From JBJXGV01 sp046160485 (GTDB lineage: Bacteria; Orphanbacterota; Orphanbacteria; JBJXGV01): a DNA stretch of 64,000 bases. Positions 35,720 through 45,267 of this stretch are shown piece after piece; the stretch's first letter is position 1; each line of letters opens with the position of its first letter. The notes below the pieces were generated by a model, which was given only the letters and a program-made list of their open reading frames with translations, did no database searches and was not told where the DNA came from. Where the stretch lies: the NCBI GenBank assembly GCA_046160485.1, contig JBJXGV010000068.1:62001-126000 (forward strand), written 5' to 3'. A program made the translations under genes and the position numbers.

Positions 35720-37630
35720 GTGTCTGACCCGCGCCAACCACCTCTGCCCCGAATCGCGTTCGCGATCGCGTTCATCGCGCTCGGTGCGATCGCCGCGGTG
35801 CGTGGCGGCGGTGGTGTCGCGCTCGCCGCCGACGCACCGGGCATCGCGGAGTTCATGAAGATCAAGGCGCCGACGCTGCCGGCGCTTGCGCGCGACGGCA
35901 CGCTCTACTTCCGGCACAACGTTTCGGGGGTGAACCAGCTTTTTCAGTGCCGCGCGGGCGTGAGTCAGCGCGACGCGAAAGCGCTCACGAGTTTTCCGGA
36001 TGGAATGAGTTCGTACGCGCTCTCGCCTGATGGCGCGTGGATCATCGTGACGGCGGCGGTGGGCGGCGATGAGAACGCGCAGCTCTATTTGGTGAACGCC
36101 GCGAATGGCGACGTGACGCCGCTCACGGCGAATCGTGCCGTGCGCCACGGCGGCGTCGTGTGGCGGCGTGACTCGAAGGCGTTCGCGTACTACGCCAACG
36201 ACAAAGACCCGGCGGCGTTTCATGTCTACCTCCACGATCTCGCCGTGCGCCAGTCGCGCGGCATCGTTGCCGCCGACGGTCAGAACTACCCGGCGGATTT
36301 TTCGAGCGATGGTGCGCGCCTTGTCGTCGGGAACTCGATCACGTCGATCGCAGCGCGACTCTTCGAGATCGATCTCGCGTCGCTCGCGTCGCGCGAGATC
36401 ACGCCGGCGGGCGCCGAACGGATTTTCAACACGGTCGGTTACGGTCCGGGCGATCGCGAGTTCCTCGTGATCAGCGACTTCGGCGACGAGCGGCAGCGGA
36501 TGCAGCGTATCGATCTCGCGAGCGGAGCCGTGTCGCCGCTCGTGAGCGGGCCCGCGCTACACGACGTCGACTCCGCCGCGCTCAATGAGGATCGCTCGCT
36601 TGTTGCGATCCTCTCGAATGTCGACGGCTATCGCTCGCTCGAGATCCGCGCGCTGCCAGCAAACACGGTCGTCGCGGGGCCGAACCTCGCGGAGGGGCTC
36701 GTCAGCAGCGTTTCGTTCGCTGGCCGGCAGCTCGTGTTCATGCTCGACAACGCACGCACGCCGGGGATTGTGCACACGTGGTCGCTCGATGCGCCCGCCG
36801 CGCCGCCGGTCGCGCGCACCGAGGCCGCGCTCTATGGCGTCGACGTCTCGCGCTTCACGCTGCCGCAGCTCGTGAAGTACCCGTCGTTCGACGGACTCGA
36901 GATTCCCGCGTTCCTCTACCTGCCGCCGGGCTACCGCGCGGGCGAGCCGATCCCGTTTCTCATCCAGTTTCACGGCGGTCCCGAGGAGCAATTCCGGCCG
37001 GGGTTCAATCGCAACATTCAGTACTTCGTTTCGCGCGGCTTCGGCGTGATCGCGCCAAACGTGCGCGGCAGTACGGGATACGGCAGCGCGTATCTGCAAA
37101 TGGACGACTACAAGGGACGCATGGGAAGCGTGCGCGACGGCATCGCCGCCGCCGAGTGGTTGATCGCGCGCGGCTACGCGACGAAGGGGCGGATCGGCGT
37201 GTACGGCGCGAGCTACGGAGGGTTCATGGTGATGGCGCTCATCACCGAGGCGCCCGACTTGTGGGGCGCGGCGTGCGCGCAAGTCGGCATCGTCAACTTC
37301 GTGTCGTTCCTCGAGAAGACGGAGGACTACCGCCGCGCGCTGCGCGAAACCGAGTACGGGCCGCTCTCCGACCCAGAGTTTCTGAAATCGATCTCGCCGA
37401 TCTACAAGGCGGATCGCATCACGGCGCCGCTCATGCTCGTGCACGGGTTGAATGACCCGCGCGTTCCGATCGGCGAGCCGCTGCAAGTCGCGGTCGCGCT
37501 CAAGCGGCGCGGCGTCGATGTCGAGCAGCTCTACTTTCCGGACGAGGGGCACTCGATCGCGAAGGAATCGAACCGTTTGCTCTTCTACGAGAATCTCGCG
37601 CGGTTCTTCGAGAGCCGGCTCGCGCGCTAG
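35720..37630 (+). CDS. S9 family prolyl-oligopeptidase-like serine peptidase
   Basis: 636 residues from GTG with AAGGAG 10 bases upstream; signal peptide (FAIAFIALGAIAAVRGGGGVALAA). Residues of about 50-370 form a TolB/WD-like beta-propeller (DGTLYFRHNVSGVNQL, SPDGAWIIVTAAV). The alpha/beta-hydrolase domain carries Ser498 (GVYGASYGGFMV), Asp579 (HGLNDPRVP) and His611 (FPDEGHSI), the complete triad of acylaminoacyl- and dipeptidyl-peptidases. Exported to the periplasm, where it probably trims peptides taken up as nutrients. Confidence 0.93.
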   Translation: MSDPRQPPLPRIAFAIAFIALGAIAAVRGGGGVALAADAPGIAEFMKIKAPTLPALARDGTLYFRHNVSGVNQLFQCRAGVSQRDAKALTSFPDGMSSYALSPDGAWIIVTAAVGGDENAQLYLVNAANGDVTPLTANRAVRHGGVVWRRDSKAFAYYANDKDPAAFHVYLHDLAVRQSRGIVAADGQNYPADFSSDGARLVVGNSITSIAARLFEIDLASLASREITPAGAERIFNTVGYGPGDREFLVISDFGDERQRMQRIDLASGAVSPLVSGPALHDVDSAALNEDRSLVAILSNVDGYRSLEIRALPANTVVAGPNLAEGLVSSVSFAGRQLVFMLDNARTPGIVHTWSLDAPAAPPVARTEAALYGVDVSRFTLPQLVKYPSFDGLEIPAFLYLPPGYRAGEPIPFLIQFHGGPEEQFRPGFNRNIQYFVSRGFGVIAPNVRGSTGYGSAYLQMDDYKGRMGSVRDGIAAAEWLIARGYATKGRIGVYGASYGGFMVMALITEAPDLWGAACAQVGIVNFVSFLEKTEDYRRALRETEYGPLSDPEFLKSISPIYKADRITAPLMLVHGLNDPRVPIGEPLQVAVALKRRGVDVEQLYFPDEGHSIAKESNRLLFYENLARFFESRLAR

Positions 37631-38973
37631 CGGGCGCTGCGCCGCGCGGCGCGCGCGAGGCTCCACGTCAGCGCGGGCGGCGTCACCATCGTCGTTACGA
37701 TCACCATGATCACGACCGCGGAGTAGATGCCGTCGTCGATGACGCGTTCTCCGTGAATCGTCAGACCCGCGCCGATGCTCGCGAAGATGAGTCCCACTTC
37801 GCCGCGCGGAATCATTCCGAGTCCGATCGAGAGTTTGTCGAGCCCCTTGCCCGCGCGGCCGACCACACCGAGCGAGCACGCCTGCTTCCCGATGATCGCG
37901 GCGAGCGTGAGGATGCCCGCCAGGCGCAGCGTATCGAAGTCGGCGAACGTGCTCGCGTCGACGTGCATTCCCATAAGCACGAAGAAGATGGGCACGAGGA
38001 AACTCGCGATCGGTGCGATCAATTCTTCGAGTTGGTGGTCGCCGCGCGCGGTGAAGTCGCGATAGTGAACGGCCTCGAGGATGAGGCCGGCCGCGAAGGC
38101 GCCGACGATCGGCGCGAGGCCGATGGCGCCCGATATGTACGCGAGCAGGAAGCAGAACGCGAGGCTGATGGTGAGCAACACGCCCGAGGCGCGCAGGTGC
38201 GACGCGACGTGGAAGAGCCGGGGCGAGAGCCAAAGGCCGATGACGAGCGATCCGAAGAGGAAGAGCGCGGACTTCGCGACGATCGCGCCGAGAGAGACGT
38301 ACGAGAGCTGTGTCCCCTGATTCGCCGCGGCGATCAGTCCTGTCACGAGCGAGAGAATCACGAGCCCGAGCACGTCGTCGATCACGGCCGCCCCGAGAAT
38401 CACTTTCGCTTCGGACGATTTCGATTTCCCAAGATCTTGAAGAACGCGCGCGGTGATGCCGACGCTCGTCGCGGTGAGCGTCGCGCCGAGAAAGACGTGC
38501 ACGTAGAACGAGTGCTCGGGAACGAAGACGACGCCGACGCCGTAGCCGAGTAACCACGGCGCGATCACGCCGAGCACCGCGACGACGAGCGATGTCGCGC
38601 CCACCTTTCTCATTTCGCCGACCGTCGATTCGAGGCCGACGCTGAAGAGAAGAACGAGGACGCCGAGTTCCGCAAGAAGCGCGATGTGCGCGTTCGTTTC
38701 GATCGGTTCGAGTGCGGTGTATCCGAGGAGCGAGAGATTCCCGAGGAGAACGCCGATGGCGAGTTCACCGAGGACGGCCGGCTGCTTCATGCGCACAGCG
38801 AGATCGCCCCCGAACTTCGCAGCGAGCAGAATGACGATGAGGCCGGCGAGCACGGGGCCGACGGCGCCCCCGTGTTCAGATCCGGCGGCGAGCGCGATCG
38901 ACGGCGCGGCGGCGACAGCGGCAAGCGCCGTCACGGCGACCGCAAGACCTCGCGGATGTGTGTGTCGACGCAT
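37627..38973 (-). CDS. Kef-type/CPA2 cation:proton antiporter
   Basis: 448 residues with 11-13 membrane helices. Conserved features are KQPAVLGELAIGVLLGN, TATSVGITARVLQDLGK, the ion-binding pair in GAAVIDDVLGLVILSLV, and GLIFASIGAGL. No TrkA-N nucleotide-binding domain follows, so regulation by NAD as in KefC is not expected. A signal-like N-terminus (AVTALAAVAAAPSIALA) comes before the first helix. It exchanges Na+ or K+ for protons. The start overlaps the stop of the upstream lipoprotein (TGATG). Confidence 0.92.
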   Translation of the reverse strand: MRRHTHPRGLAVAVTALAAVAAAPSIALAAGSEHGGAVGPVLAGLIVILLAAKFGGDLAVRMKQPAVLGELAIGVLLGNLSLLGYTALEPIETNAHIALLAELGVLVLLFSVGLESTVGEMRKVGATSLVVAVLGVIAPWLLGYGVGVVFVPEHSFYVHVFLGATLTATSVGITARVLQDLGKSKSSEAKVILGAAVIDDVLGLVILSLVTGLIAAANQGTQLSYVSLGAIVAKSALFLFGSLVIGLWLSPRLFHVASHLRASGVLLTISLAFCFLLAYISGAIGLAPIVGAFAAGLILEAVHYRDFTARGDHQLEELIAPIASFLVPIFFVLMGMHVDASTFADFDTLRLAGILTLAAIIGKQACSLGVVGRAGKGLDKLSIGLGMIPRGEVGLIFASIGAGLTIHGERVIDDGIYSAVVIMVIVTTMVTPPALTWSLARAARRSAR

Positions 38974-40421
38974 CAGGGCGTGTACACGGCCCAGAGTGTT
39001 TTCTTTCCGCGCGCGACGGGCACGCGGGCGTACGCGTCGCCGTCGCTCGCGCCGAGCGGAATCGAAACTCCGTCAGCGAGAATCTCCGAGAGCACCGCGC
39101 CCCCGGCGGCGCGCGGAATCGCGACGACGAGATGATCGAGCCGGGCGTCGACCTCGACGCGAAGCCGGTTCTCGCGCCACGACGAGGTGAGCGACGATCG
39201 TGCGCGCGCCTCCCAGAATCGTGCGTACGTGTCGACCGACGTAACCCAGATCGAGTCGTCGAGCGCGCCGGACATTGCGTCGAAGAGATGCGCGGGATCC
39301 GCGGCGAGCGGCGTGGCGTCGTCGCACGGCACGACGAGGAGCGGAAGCGATTCGCCTGCGTTGCCCGCAGCCTGATACGGGAGCGCGTCGAAGGCGCCGT
39401 CCGTTGCTTCGGCGACGCTGCCTTCGTACGTGCGTCGCGCAACAGCGAGGAGGCGTACGCCGCCGCTCGCAAGGCGCGTATGCGCCGCTGCGGCGAGCGC
39501 GCGCGGCGCGAACGCGCACGCGCGCTCATCGTCGCTCGCGCCCATGCGCCGCATCGCGTCACGCGTCGCGTCGAAGGCGCGCCACTCCGCGTCCGAGGGC
39601 TCGGGGGCACGAAGCGTCGCGGCAAACGCTGCGCCGAGGGAAGCGCGTGCGCGCCGCGCCGCTTCGAGATCTTCAATCGTCACCGACGGGTCGATGACAC
39701 ACGCTGTGAAGAGCAGGTGCTCGCGCTGCGGCATCTCGTCGAGACGCGCAAGCGCGCGCGCATCGCCCGCGACGACGGGGAGCGCGATGCGCGGATAGCC
39801 GAATGGAGTCGGGGCGAGATGCGGAAGCGGCGCGATCGCGTGGATTGCGTCCCACACATCGCGGTCGGATGCGGCGCGGTCGAGGAAGATGATATTTTGC
39901 GCTGCACGTTTGGCCGCGTTCTGCCATGCGGCGCGCGCGTTCTCGTCGGGCGGGGCGCCGAGGTCGACGACGACGATAAGTCCGGAGTCGATTGCAGCGC
40001 CGCACGCACTCGCGAGGCGTGTGTCGCTCGCGGCGCCGTGCGGCACGATCAATACGCGATGACGCGACAGAGACTCCGCGAGTGCGCCGCTCGACGCGGC
40101 CTCGTGGAGAAGGCGCGCGGGGCCGTAGCCGCGCGTCGCGAAGTTGAGCCAGTCGAGGCTCGTGCGCGCGCCGCGGGCTGGCGCATCGCCCCCGCCGCGC
40201 GTTGGCGCGTGCAACACGGCCACGTCAGCGGCGACGCCTCCGTAAAGCTGCGTCATGCGCGCGCCGCCCGCGCCCTTGCCGCCGCCGCCGCCGCACCCCG
40301 CAATGCCGAGCACGAGCGCGATCAGCGCGATCGCGGCTCCAACCACGACCGCATCGTTGCCGACGCCCGATCGTGCGTTCGCCGCGCGTTCGAAGCTCGC
40401 AGTTCTGCGCGTTTGCCGCAC
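38973..40421 (-). CDS. Lipoprotein of unknown function
   Basis: 482 residues from GTG 2 bases past the aspartic-protease stop. Lipobox LVLGIAGC, then a run of Gly. The mature part alternates strands and helices: LYGGVAADVAVLHAP, RVLIVPHGAASDT, GLIVVVDLGAPPDENARAAW, LLFTACVIDPSVTIEDLEAA, SLPLLVVPCDD. This suggests a Rossmann- or TIM-like fold with a C-terminal beta domain (LRVEVDARLDHLVVAIP). I recognise no family. It could be a divergent glycosidase or deacetylase, but no catalytic motif stands out. Coupled on both sides to its neighbours. Confidence 0.65.
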   Translation of the reverse strand: MRQTRRTASFERAANARSGVGNDAVVVGAAIALIALVLGIAGCGGGGGKGAGGARMTQLYGGVAADVAVLHAPTRGGGDAPARGARTSLDWLNFATRGYGPARLLHEAASSGALAESLSRHRVLIVPHGAASDTRLASACGAAIDSGLIVVVDLGAPPDENARAAWQNAAKRAAQNIIFLDRAASDRDVWDAIHAIAPLPHLAPTPFGYPRIALPVVAGDARALARLDEMPQREHLLFTACVIDPSVTIEDLEAARRARASLGAAFAATLRAPEPSDAEWRAFDATRDAMRRMGASDDERACAFAPRALAAAAHTRLASGGVRLLAVARRTYEGSVAEATDGAFDALPYQAAGNAGESLPLLVVPCDDATPLAADPAHLFDAMSGALDDSIWVTSVDTYARFWEARARSSLTSSWRENRLRVEVDARLDHLVVAIPRAAGGAVLSEILADGVSIPLGASDGDAYARVPVARGKKTLWAVYTP

Positions 40422-40423
40422 GC

Positions 40424-42265
40424 CTACAGCGTCTCCTCGAGGCGGAACTGCACACTCTCGATCGCGCCGCCGCGTTTGTAGCGCACGCTCAGAAGACGGC
40501 CCACTTCGCCGGCGAGCGTTTCCGCCAGAGCGCCGTCATCCCAACTCGCCGCGGCGAGGCCGTTGATCGCGAGGATCTCGTCGCCATCGCGAATCCCCGC
40601 GCGCCACGCGGGCGTGTTCTTGCCGACGTGTAACGCGACGAGCGCTCCCGCTTCGCGCCAGCACGCCATGCCGCTGCGATCGAAACGGTCGTACTCCTCG
40701 AAGTTCGCGTTCGGCTCGACGTACATCGTCTTCCCTTCATAGTCGAAAATCACCGTGAAGCGGCGCAGCACGCCGGCGCCGAGATTGCCCGCGAGCTTCG
40801 TCGTCGCGAACACACCGTCGGTCGATTCGCTGAGCCCCACGACGAGGTTGCGCACGACGTGCGGGCCGAGAGTGAAACTCGAAAGCCGCGTCACCGCCGA
40901 AAGCTGCATGCCGCCGACGCCCGCGTGCGGGCGGTGCGCGACGCGCGCGGCGGACTCGAGCAGCCTGTGGCGCGCGACGAACGGCGCATGAAGGTCGAGC
41001 GACGCGCCGCTTCCGGTGTCGATGCGGAACACACCTTCGAGGCGGCCGTCGACGACGCCCGCGGCCGACGGAACATTCCCTTCGAGCGAGATCGGGATTG
41101 CGGTCGCGGTCGTGCTCGGCGTGAATGCACCCGGCGCGTAGATCGAAAGAAGCTCGCGCTCGTAGTCGAGTCGCACGACGAAGCGCGAGAAGAAGTCGTA
41201 ACCGAGAATGCCGCGCACGCCCATGCTTTCGATTCCGGGAATGTTCGCGAGCGGAATCGCGACGAGCTTCTGCGAGAGAAGCGACAGCGTGCCGATCGCG
41301 AGCGTATCGACGCGCACGTACGAAACGGTGACCGAGCCGCCGATCCCCTTCGCCTCGATCGCACCGGCCTGCTCGAGGCCGAGGTCGCGCGCGACGCCTT
41401 CGTCGATACACGTTGCACCGGCGCCCGTGTCGAGAAAGAACGCGTACGGGCCGCGGCCGTTCACCATCACCCGCGCGAGAAGGTGCGCGCCGTGCGTCGT
41501 GATCGCGATGTCTTCGGCGCGGTCGCCGGATGCGAACCGATAGTCCGCCGCAGCCGCGCTCGGCATTCGAAACGCGCTCGCGTCGATCGCGACGTTGCGT
41601 TCGATGCGGTCGATCTCCATCACGATATCGTGCGCCGGATCGCCCGTCGTCTGACGCACGCGAAACGGAAGCATGAGGCCGTCGACCTCGCGATAGTCGT
41701 CGTAGATGACGGTCATCGTGTCGATGTCGCGCACATCGATGGTGCGGAGTAGCCGCGCGTTTTCGCGATCGAGTACGAGGATGCGCGCGCGCCCGCCCGG
41801 CGGGGAGACCGACAGCCGCATCGCGCCCGCGCCGTCGCTTGCGGCGGGCAACTCCGTGACCGCGGCGCTGCCGGCGTCCGTCAGATACGCGAGCGATCCC
41901 ATGAACGCTTCCGAGATCACCTCGCGCCGTTCCTCTCCGACGAGCGTGCGCGTCTTTCCGTTCGGGTCGACAGTCCACGCTTCGCCGCCCGAGAGGCCGC
42001 TCGAGAGCGTGACGACGCCGAGATCGAGTCGTTGAACGAGCTGCTCCGCCCCCGCCGAAAGCGTCTCGAACGTGCCGGGAAGTCCGATCGCGAAGACGCG
42101 CCCCGTGATGCGCAGCGAGCGCGTGTCGCGAATCGCGTCGATCGTGCCGACGGAGCGCGCGTGGCGATCGAGAGTCGTCTCGGCAAACGCGGTGCACGCG
42201 CCGAGAGTGATCGCGACGGCGGCTGCAACGGTGATGAAGAGCAGGTGCGTGGTGCGGCGGCGCAT
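40424..42265 (-). CDS. Exported aspartic protease with two DTG motifs and a C-terminal PDZ domain
   Basis: 613 residues; ATG with AAGGTGGAG upstream; signal with possible lipobox TLGAC. Residues of about 35-240 look like a LolA/LppX-type convex beta-sheet (LRITGRVFAIGLPGTFE, YREVDGLMLPFRVRQT). A retropepsin-like region follows with Asp279 in FFLDTGAGATCID and a second lobe with Asp416 in RIDTGSGASLDLH. The usual GILGYDFFSRF lies between them. The last 80 residues are a PDZ domain (NTPAWRAGIRDGDEILAING). Two DTG lobes in one chain recall pepsin-like duplication in a bacterial clan AA protein. Probably cleaves envelope proteins. Confidence 0.85.
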   Translation of the reverse strand: MRRRTTHLLFITVAAAVAITLGACTAFAETTLDRHARSVGTIDAIRDTRSLRITGRVFAIGLPGTFETLSAGAEQLVQRLDLGVVTLSSGLSGGEAWTVDPNGKTRTLVGEERREVISEAFMGSLAYLTDAGSAAVTELPAASDGAGAMRLSVSPPGGRARILVLDRENARLLRTIDVRDIDTMTVIYDDYREVDGLMLPFRVRQTTGDPAHDIVMEIDRIERNVAIDASAFRMPSAAAADYRFASGDRAEDIAITTHGAHLLARVMVNGRGPYAFFLDTGAGATCIDEGVARDLGLEQAGAIEAKGIGGSVTVSYVRVDTLAIGTLSLLSQKLVAIPLANIPGIESMGVRGILGYDFFSRFVVRLDYERELLSIYAPGAFTPSTTATAIPISLEGNVPSAAGVVDGRLEGVFRIDTGSGASLDLHAPFVARHRLLESAARVAHRPHAGVGGMQLSAVTRLSSFTLGPHVVRNLVVGLSESTDGVFATTKLAGNLGAGVLRRFTVIFDYEGKTMYVEPNANFEEYDRFDRSGMACWREAGALVALHVGKNTPAWRAGIRDGDEILAINGLAAASWDDGALAETLAGEVGRLLSVRYKRGGAIESVQFRLEETL

Positions 42266-42525
42266 ATCGGCTCCACCTTTCGTTCGCGATGGCGATGGGC
42301 GCGCGGCTGCAGCGCGTCACGGCGCCGCGCTCGCGCGTCGCGGCGTGCAGCATGATACGGAATCGCGCGCACGTGCGTAAAGCACGACTCGACGCGCGGC
42401 AACCCGGCTGACGACCGTGAGAGCGCGGAACGCCTCGGCGCGCATCCGCGCGGAAAGCGCCAATCGCGCTCGCGGCCGCTGCGGTATAATGGCGCCCGTC
42501 CGCCGCTCGCCCCGGAGGGTTTTGA

Positions 42526-45228
42526 ATGCGTTTCTCAAACCGGTCGCAAAGCGCGCCCCCCCGCTCGCAACGCTTCTCACGACGCCTCACCGCAGCCGCT
42601 GCGCTTGTCGTGGTCGCCGCCGCCGCGTTTTCCGTGTCGCGCTTGGCGCCGAATCGTGACGGCGCGCCGTTCGCCCCGCGCCGCGGCCCCGACGCTCCCA
42701 CCGATTGGTTCTACATGCAGCGCGCGTACCCGACGGGCGTCATCAACTACGAGGCGCGCGCCGAAGCGCTCCGCGAAGCGCGAGCGCTACGCGAGGCGTC
42801 GCTCGCGCGCGGGCCCGCCAAGAGCGCGGCCGCGCCGTGGACGCTCGCGGGTCCCGCGAACATCGGCGGCCGCGTCACCGACATCGTTGCGGATCCCGCG
42901 AACCCGAGCGTCGTCTACGTCGGTGCGGCGTCGGGCGGCGTGTGGAAGTCGATCGACAACGGCGCAACGTGGGCGCCGGTCTTCGACGGCGCGGGGAGCC
43001 TCTCGATCGGCGCGCTCGCGATGAGCCCGACCAACCCGAACGTCGTCTACGCGGGAACCGGCGAAGCGAACCCCGGCGGCGGGAGCGTCGCGTACGGCGG
43101 CGACGGCGTCTGGAAGACGACCGATGGCGGCGCGACGTGGAGCGCGCTCGGTCTTACGGCGACGCGCTACATCGGCCGCGTCGTCATCGATCCCACCGAC
43201 GCGTCGCGCGTTTTCGTCGCCGCAACCGGCGATCTCTTCTCGAAGAACTCGGAGCGCGGCGTCTACCGCTCGACCGACGCGGGCGCCTCGTGGGAACTCG
43301 TCCATTTCGTCTCCGACTCGACGGGATGCGTCGACATCGCGATCGATCCGAGCAATCCGTCGCGCATCTTCGCTGCGATGTGGGAGCGAATCCGAGAGCC
43401 GAACACGCGCCGCTACGGCGGCACCACGAGCGGCATCTACCGCTCGGAAGACGGCGGCGACAACTGGACGCTCCTGACGAGCGGCCTTCCGGCGGCGGCG
43501 ACGAAACCGGGGCGCATCGGCGTCGCGATCGCGCCTTCCGCGCCCGCAACTGTCTACGCAATCTACGCCGATTCGATCGGCTACTTCGCGGGCTTCTTCC
43601 GCTCGACGAACAGCGGCACGACATGGGCGCGCCAAGCCGACTCGGATCTCGAGAACAACTTCATCTACTCGAGTTTCGGTTGGTGGTTCGGCCGCATCTG
43701 GACACACCCGACGAACGCGCAGATCGTGTGGGCCGACGGAGTCGATCTCTTCAAGACGACGAACGGCGGCAACGCGTGGTCGAGTGTCGGCAGTACGATG
43801 CACGTCGATCATCACGCGCAGTGGATCCAGCCGTCGAACGCCAACGTGATCTGGCGCGGCAACGACGGCGGCGTTTACCGCACGACGAACGGCGGCACGG
43901 CGTGGACGCACATCGTCACGCTGCCGAACTCGCAGTTCTACACGACGGAGGCGCACGTGTCGCAGCCGCTTCGCGCGTACGGCGGGCTTCAAGACAATGG
44001 CACCTGGCGCGCGCCGGTCGCGGGCGGATTGAATTGGGAAGAACTGCCGGTGGGCGGCGACGGCTTCTACGTCAACGTCGATATCAACACGACGAGCCGA
44101 ATCTACGCGGAGTATCAATACGGCGCGCTAAGCCGCTCGACGAACGGAGGCACTTCGTTCAACTCCGCGACATCGGGGATTTCCGGGAGCGACCGCAAAA
44201 ATTGGAGCACGCCCGTCGTGATGGATCCGTCGAGCCTCGGCGCGCCGCAGACGACGCTCTACTACGGCGCGAACCGGCTCTACCGCTCGACGAATAGCGC
44301 CGCGTCGTGGACGCTCGCCAGCGGCGATCTCTCCGATGGCGTGCCTGGCACGAACGGCGTTTCGTACGGAACGATCACGACGATCGCCGTCGCGCCATCC
44401 GACGCGCAGACGATCTACGCCGGCACCGACGATGCAAACGTGTGGGTCACGACGAATGGCGGCGCGAACTGGACGAAGATCGACGCCGCGCTGCCCGAGT
44501 TGTGGGTGTCGCGTGTCGCGGTCGATCCGGCGAACGACGCGATCGCGTATGCGACGTTCTCCGGCTTCCGCGTCGACGAACCGCTCGCGCATGTTTTCCG
44601 CACGACGGACTGGGGCGCGACGTGGAGCGACATCTCCGGAAATCTTCCGGACGCGCCGGTCAACGACATCGTCGTCGATCCCGCGAACACGTCTGTGCTC
44701 TATCTCGCGAGCGATGTCGGCGTCTTCGTGACGCAGGATCTCGGGGCGTCGTGGTGGACGCTCGGCAGCGGGCTCCCGGAAGGCGTCGTCGTCACGGATC
44801 TCGATCTGGTTGCGAGCGCGCCGCCGTATCTCTACGCGGCGACGTACGGCCGCTCGATGTACCGCTACGATCTCGCGAGCGGCACCGACGTCGGCGAGCC
44901 GGAGTGGGCGGACACGGGCGGCGGCGACGCGGCGACCGGCGCAGGCGCGCCGATCGCGCACGCCCTGACGAGCGCGCCCAACCCGACGCGAGGGGCGACC
45001 CAGATCGCGTTTACGCTCGCGCGCGCGGCGCACGTGCGCGTGGAGATCATCAACGCGTCCGGCCAGCGCGTGACGCGCCTCGCGGACGGGCCGTTCGCGG
45101 CGGGGCCGCATGCCCTCGTGTGGGAGGGGCGCGACACGAACGGCCGCGCCGCGGCGAGCGGCACCTACTTCGCGCGCTTCGATGCGGAGGGCCGCGTCAT
45201 CACGCGTAAGCTCGTCGTGACGCGCTAG
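42526..45228 (+). CDS. Sortilin/BNR-repeat exported protein with C-terminal sorting-like domain
   Basis: 900 residues; ATG with GGAGGG about 7 bases upstream; signal helix LTAAAALVVVAAAAFSV. Residues of about 110-790 consist of many VPS10/BNR propeller repeats, each with an Asp-box-like S-x-D/N-x-G-x-T-W: GVWKSIDNGATW, GVWKTTDGGATW, GVYRSTDAGASW, GIYRSEDGGDNW, GVYRTTNGGTAW, VFRTTDWGATW. The last 90 residues are FlgD/type-IX-sorting-like (SAPNPTRGATQIAF, HALVWEGRDTNGRA), as in three other proteins here. Sialidase-type catalytic residues are not evident, so a binding role is likely. Confidence 0.88.
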   Translation: MRFSNRSQSAPPRSQRFSRRLTAAAALVVVAAAAFSVSRLAPNRDGAPFAPRRGPDAPTDWFYMQRAYPTGVINYEARAEALREARALREASLARGPAKSAAAPWTLAGPANIGGRVTDIVADPANPSVVYVGAASGGVWKSIDNGATWAPVFDGAGSLSIGALAMSPTNPNVVYAGTGEANPGGGSVAYGGDGVWKTTDGGATWSALGLTATRYIGRVVIDPTDASRVFVAATGDLFSKNSERGVYRSTDAGASWELVHFVSDSTGCVDIAIDPSNPSRIFAAMWERIREPNTRRYGGTTSGIYRSEDGGDNWTLLTSGLPAAATKPGRIGVAIAPSAPATVYAIYADSIGYFAGFFRSTNSGTTWARQADSDLENNFIYSSFGWWFGRIWTHPTNAQIVWADGVDLFKTTNGGNAWSSVGSTMHVDHHAQWIQPSNANVIWRGNDGGVYRTTNGGTAWTHIVTLPNSQFYTTEAHVSQPLRAYGGLQDNGTWRAPVAGGLNWEELPVGGDGFYVNVDINTTSRIYAEYQYGALSRSTNGGTSFNSATSGISGSDRKNWSTPVVMDPSSLGAPQTTLYYGANRLYRSTNSAASWTLASGDLSDGVPGTNGVSYGTITTIAVAPSDAQTIYAGTDDANVWVTTNGGANWTKIDAALPELWVSRVAVDPANDAIAYATFSGFRVDEPLAHVFRTTDWGATWSDISGNLPDAPVNDIVVDPANTSVLYLASDVGVFVTQDLGASWWTLGSGLPEGVVVTDLDLVASAPPYLYAATYGRSMYRYDLASGTDVGEPEWADTGGGDAATGAGAPIAHALTSAPNPTRGATQIAFTLARAAHVRVEIINASGQRVTRLADGPFAAGPHALVWEGRDTNGRAAASGTYFARFDAEGRVITRKLVVTR

Positions 45229-45267
45229 CGCGCGATTGCGAGGCTCGCGTCTCACACGGGGCAGCGG

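Noticed and set aside
34508..36235. Open frame of 575 codons on the minus strand
   Set aside because: Shifted frame over the EamA transporter and antisense to the S9 peptidase start; no protein-like features.
36557..38557. Open frame of 666 codons on the minus strand
   Set aside because: Spans parts of the S9 peptidase and the antiporter in a wrong frame; Arg-rich, no domains.
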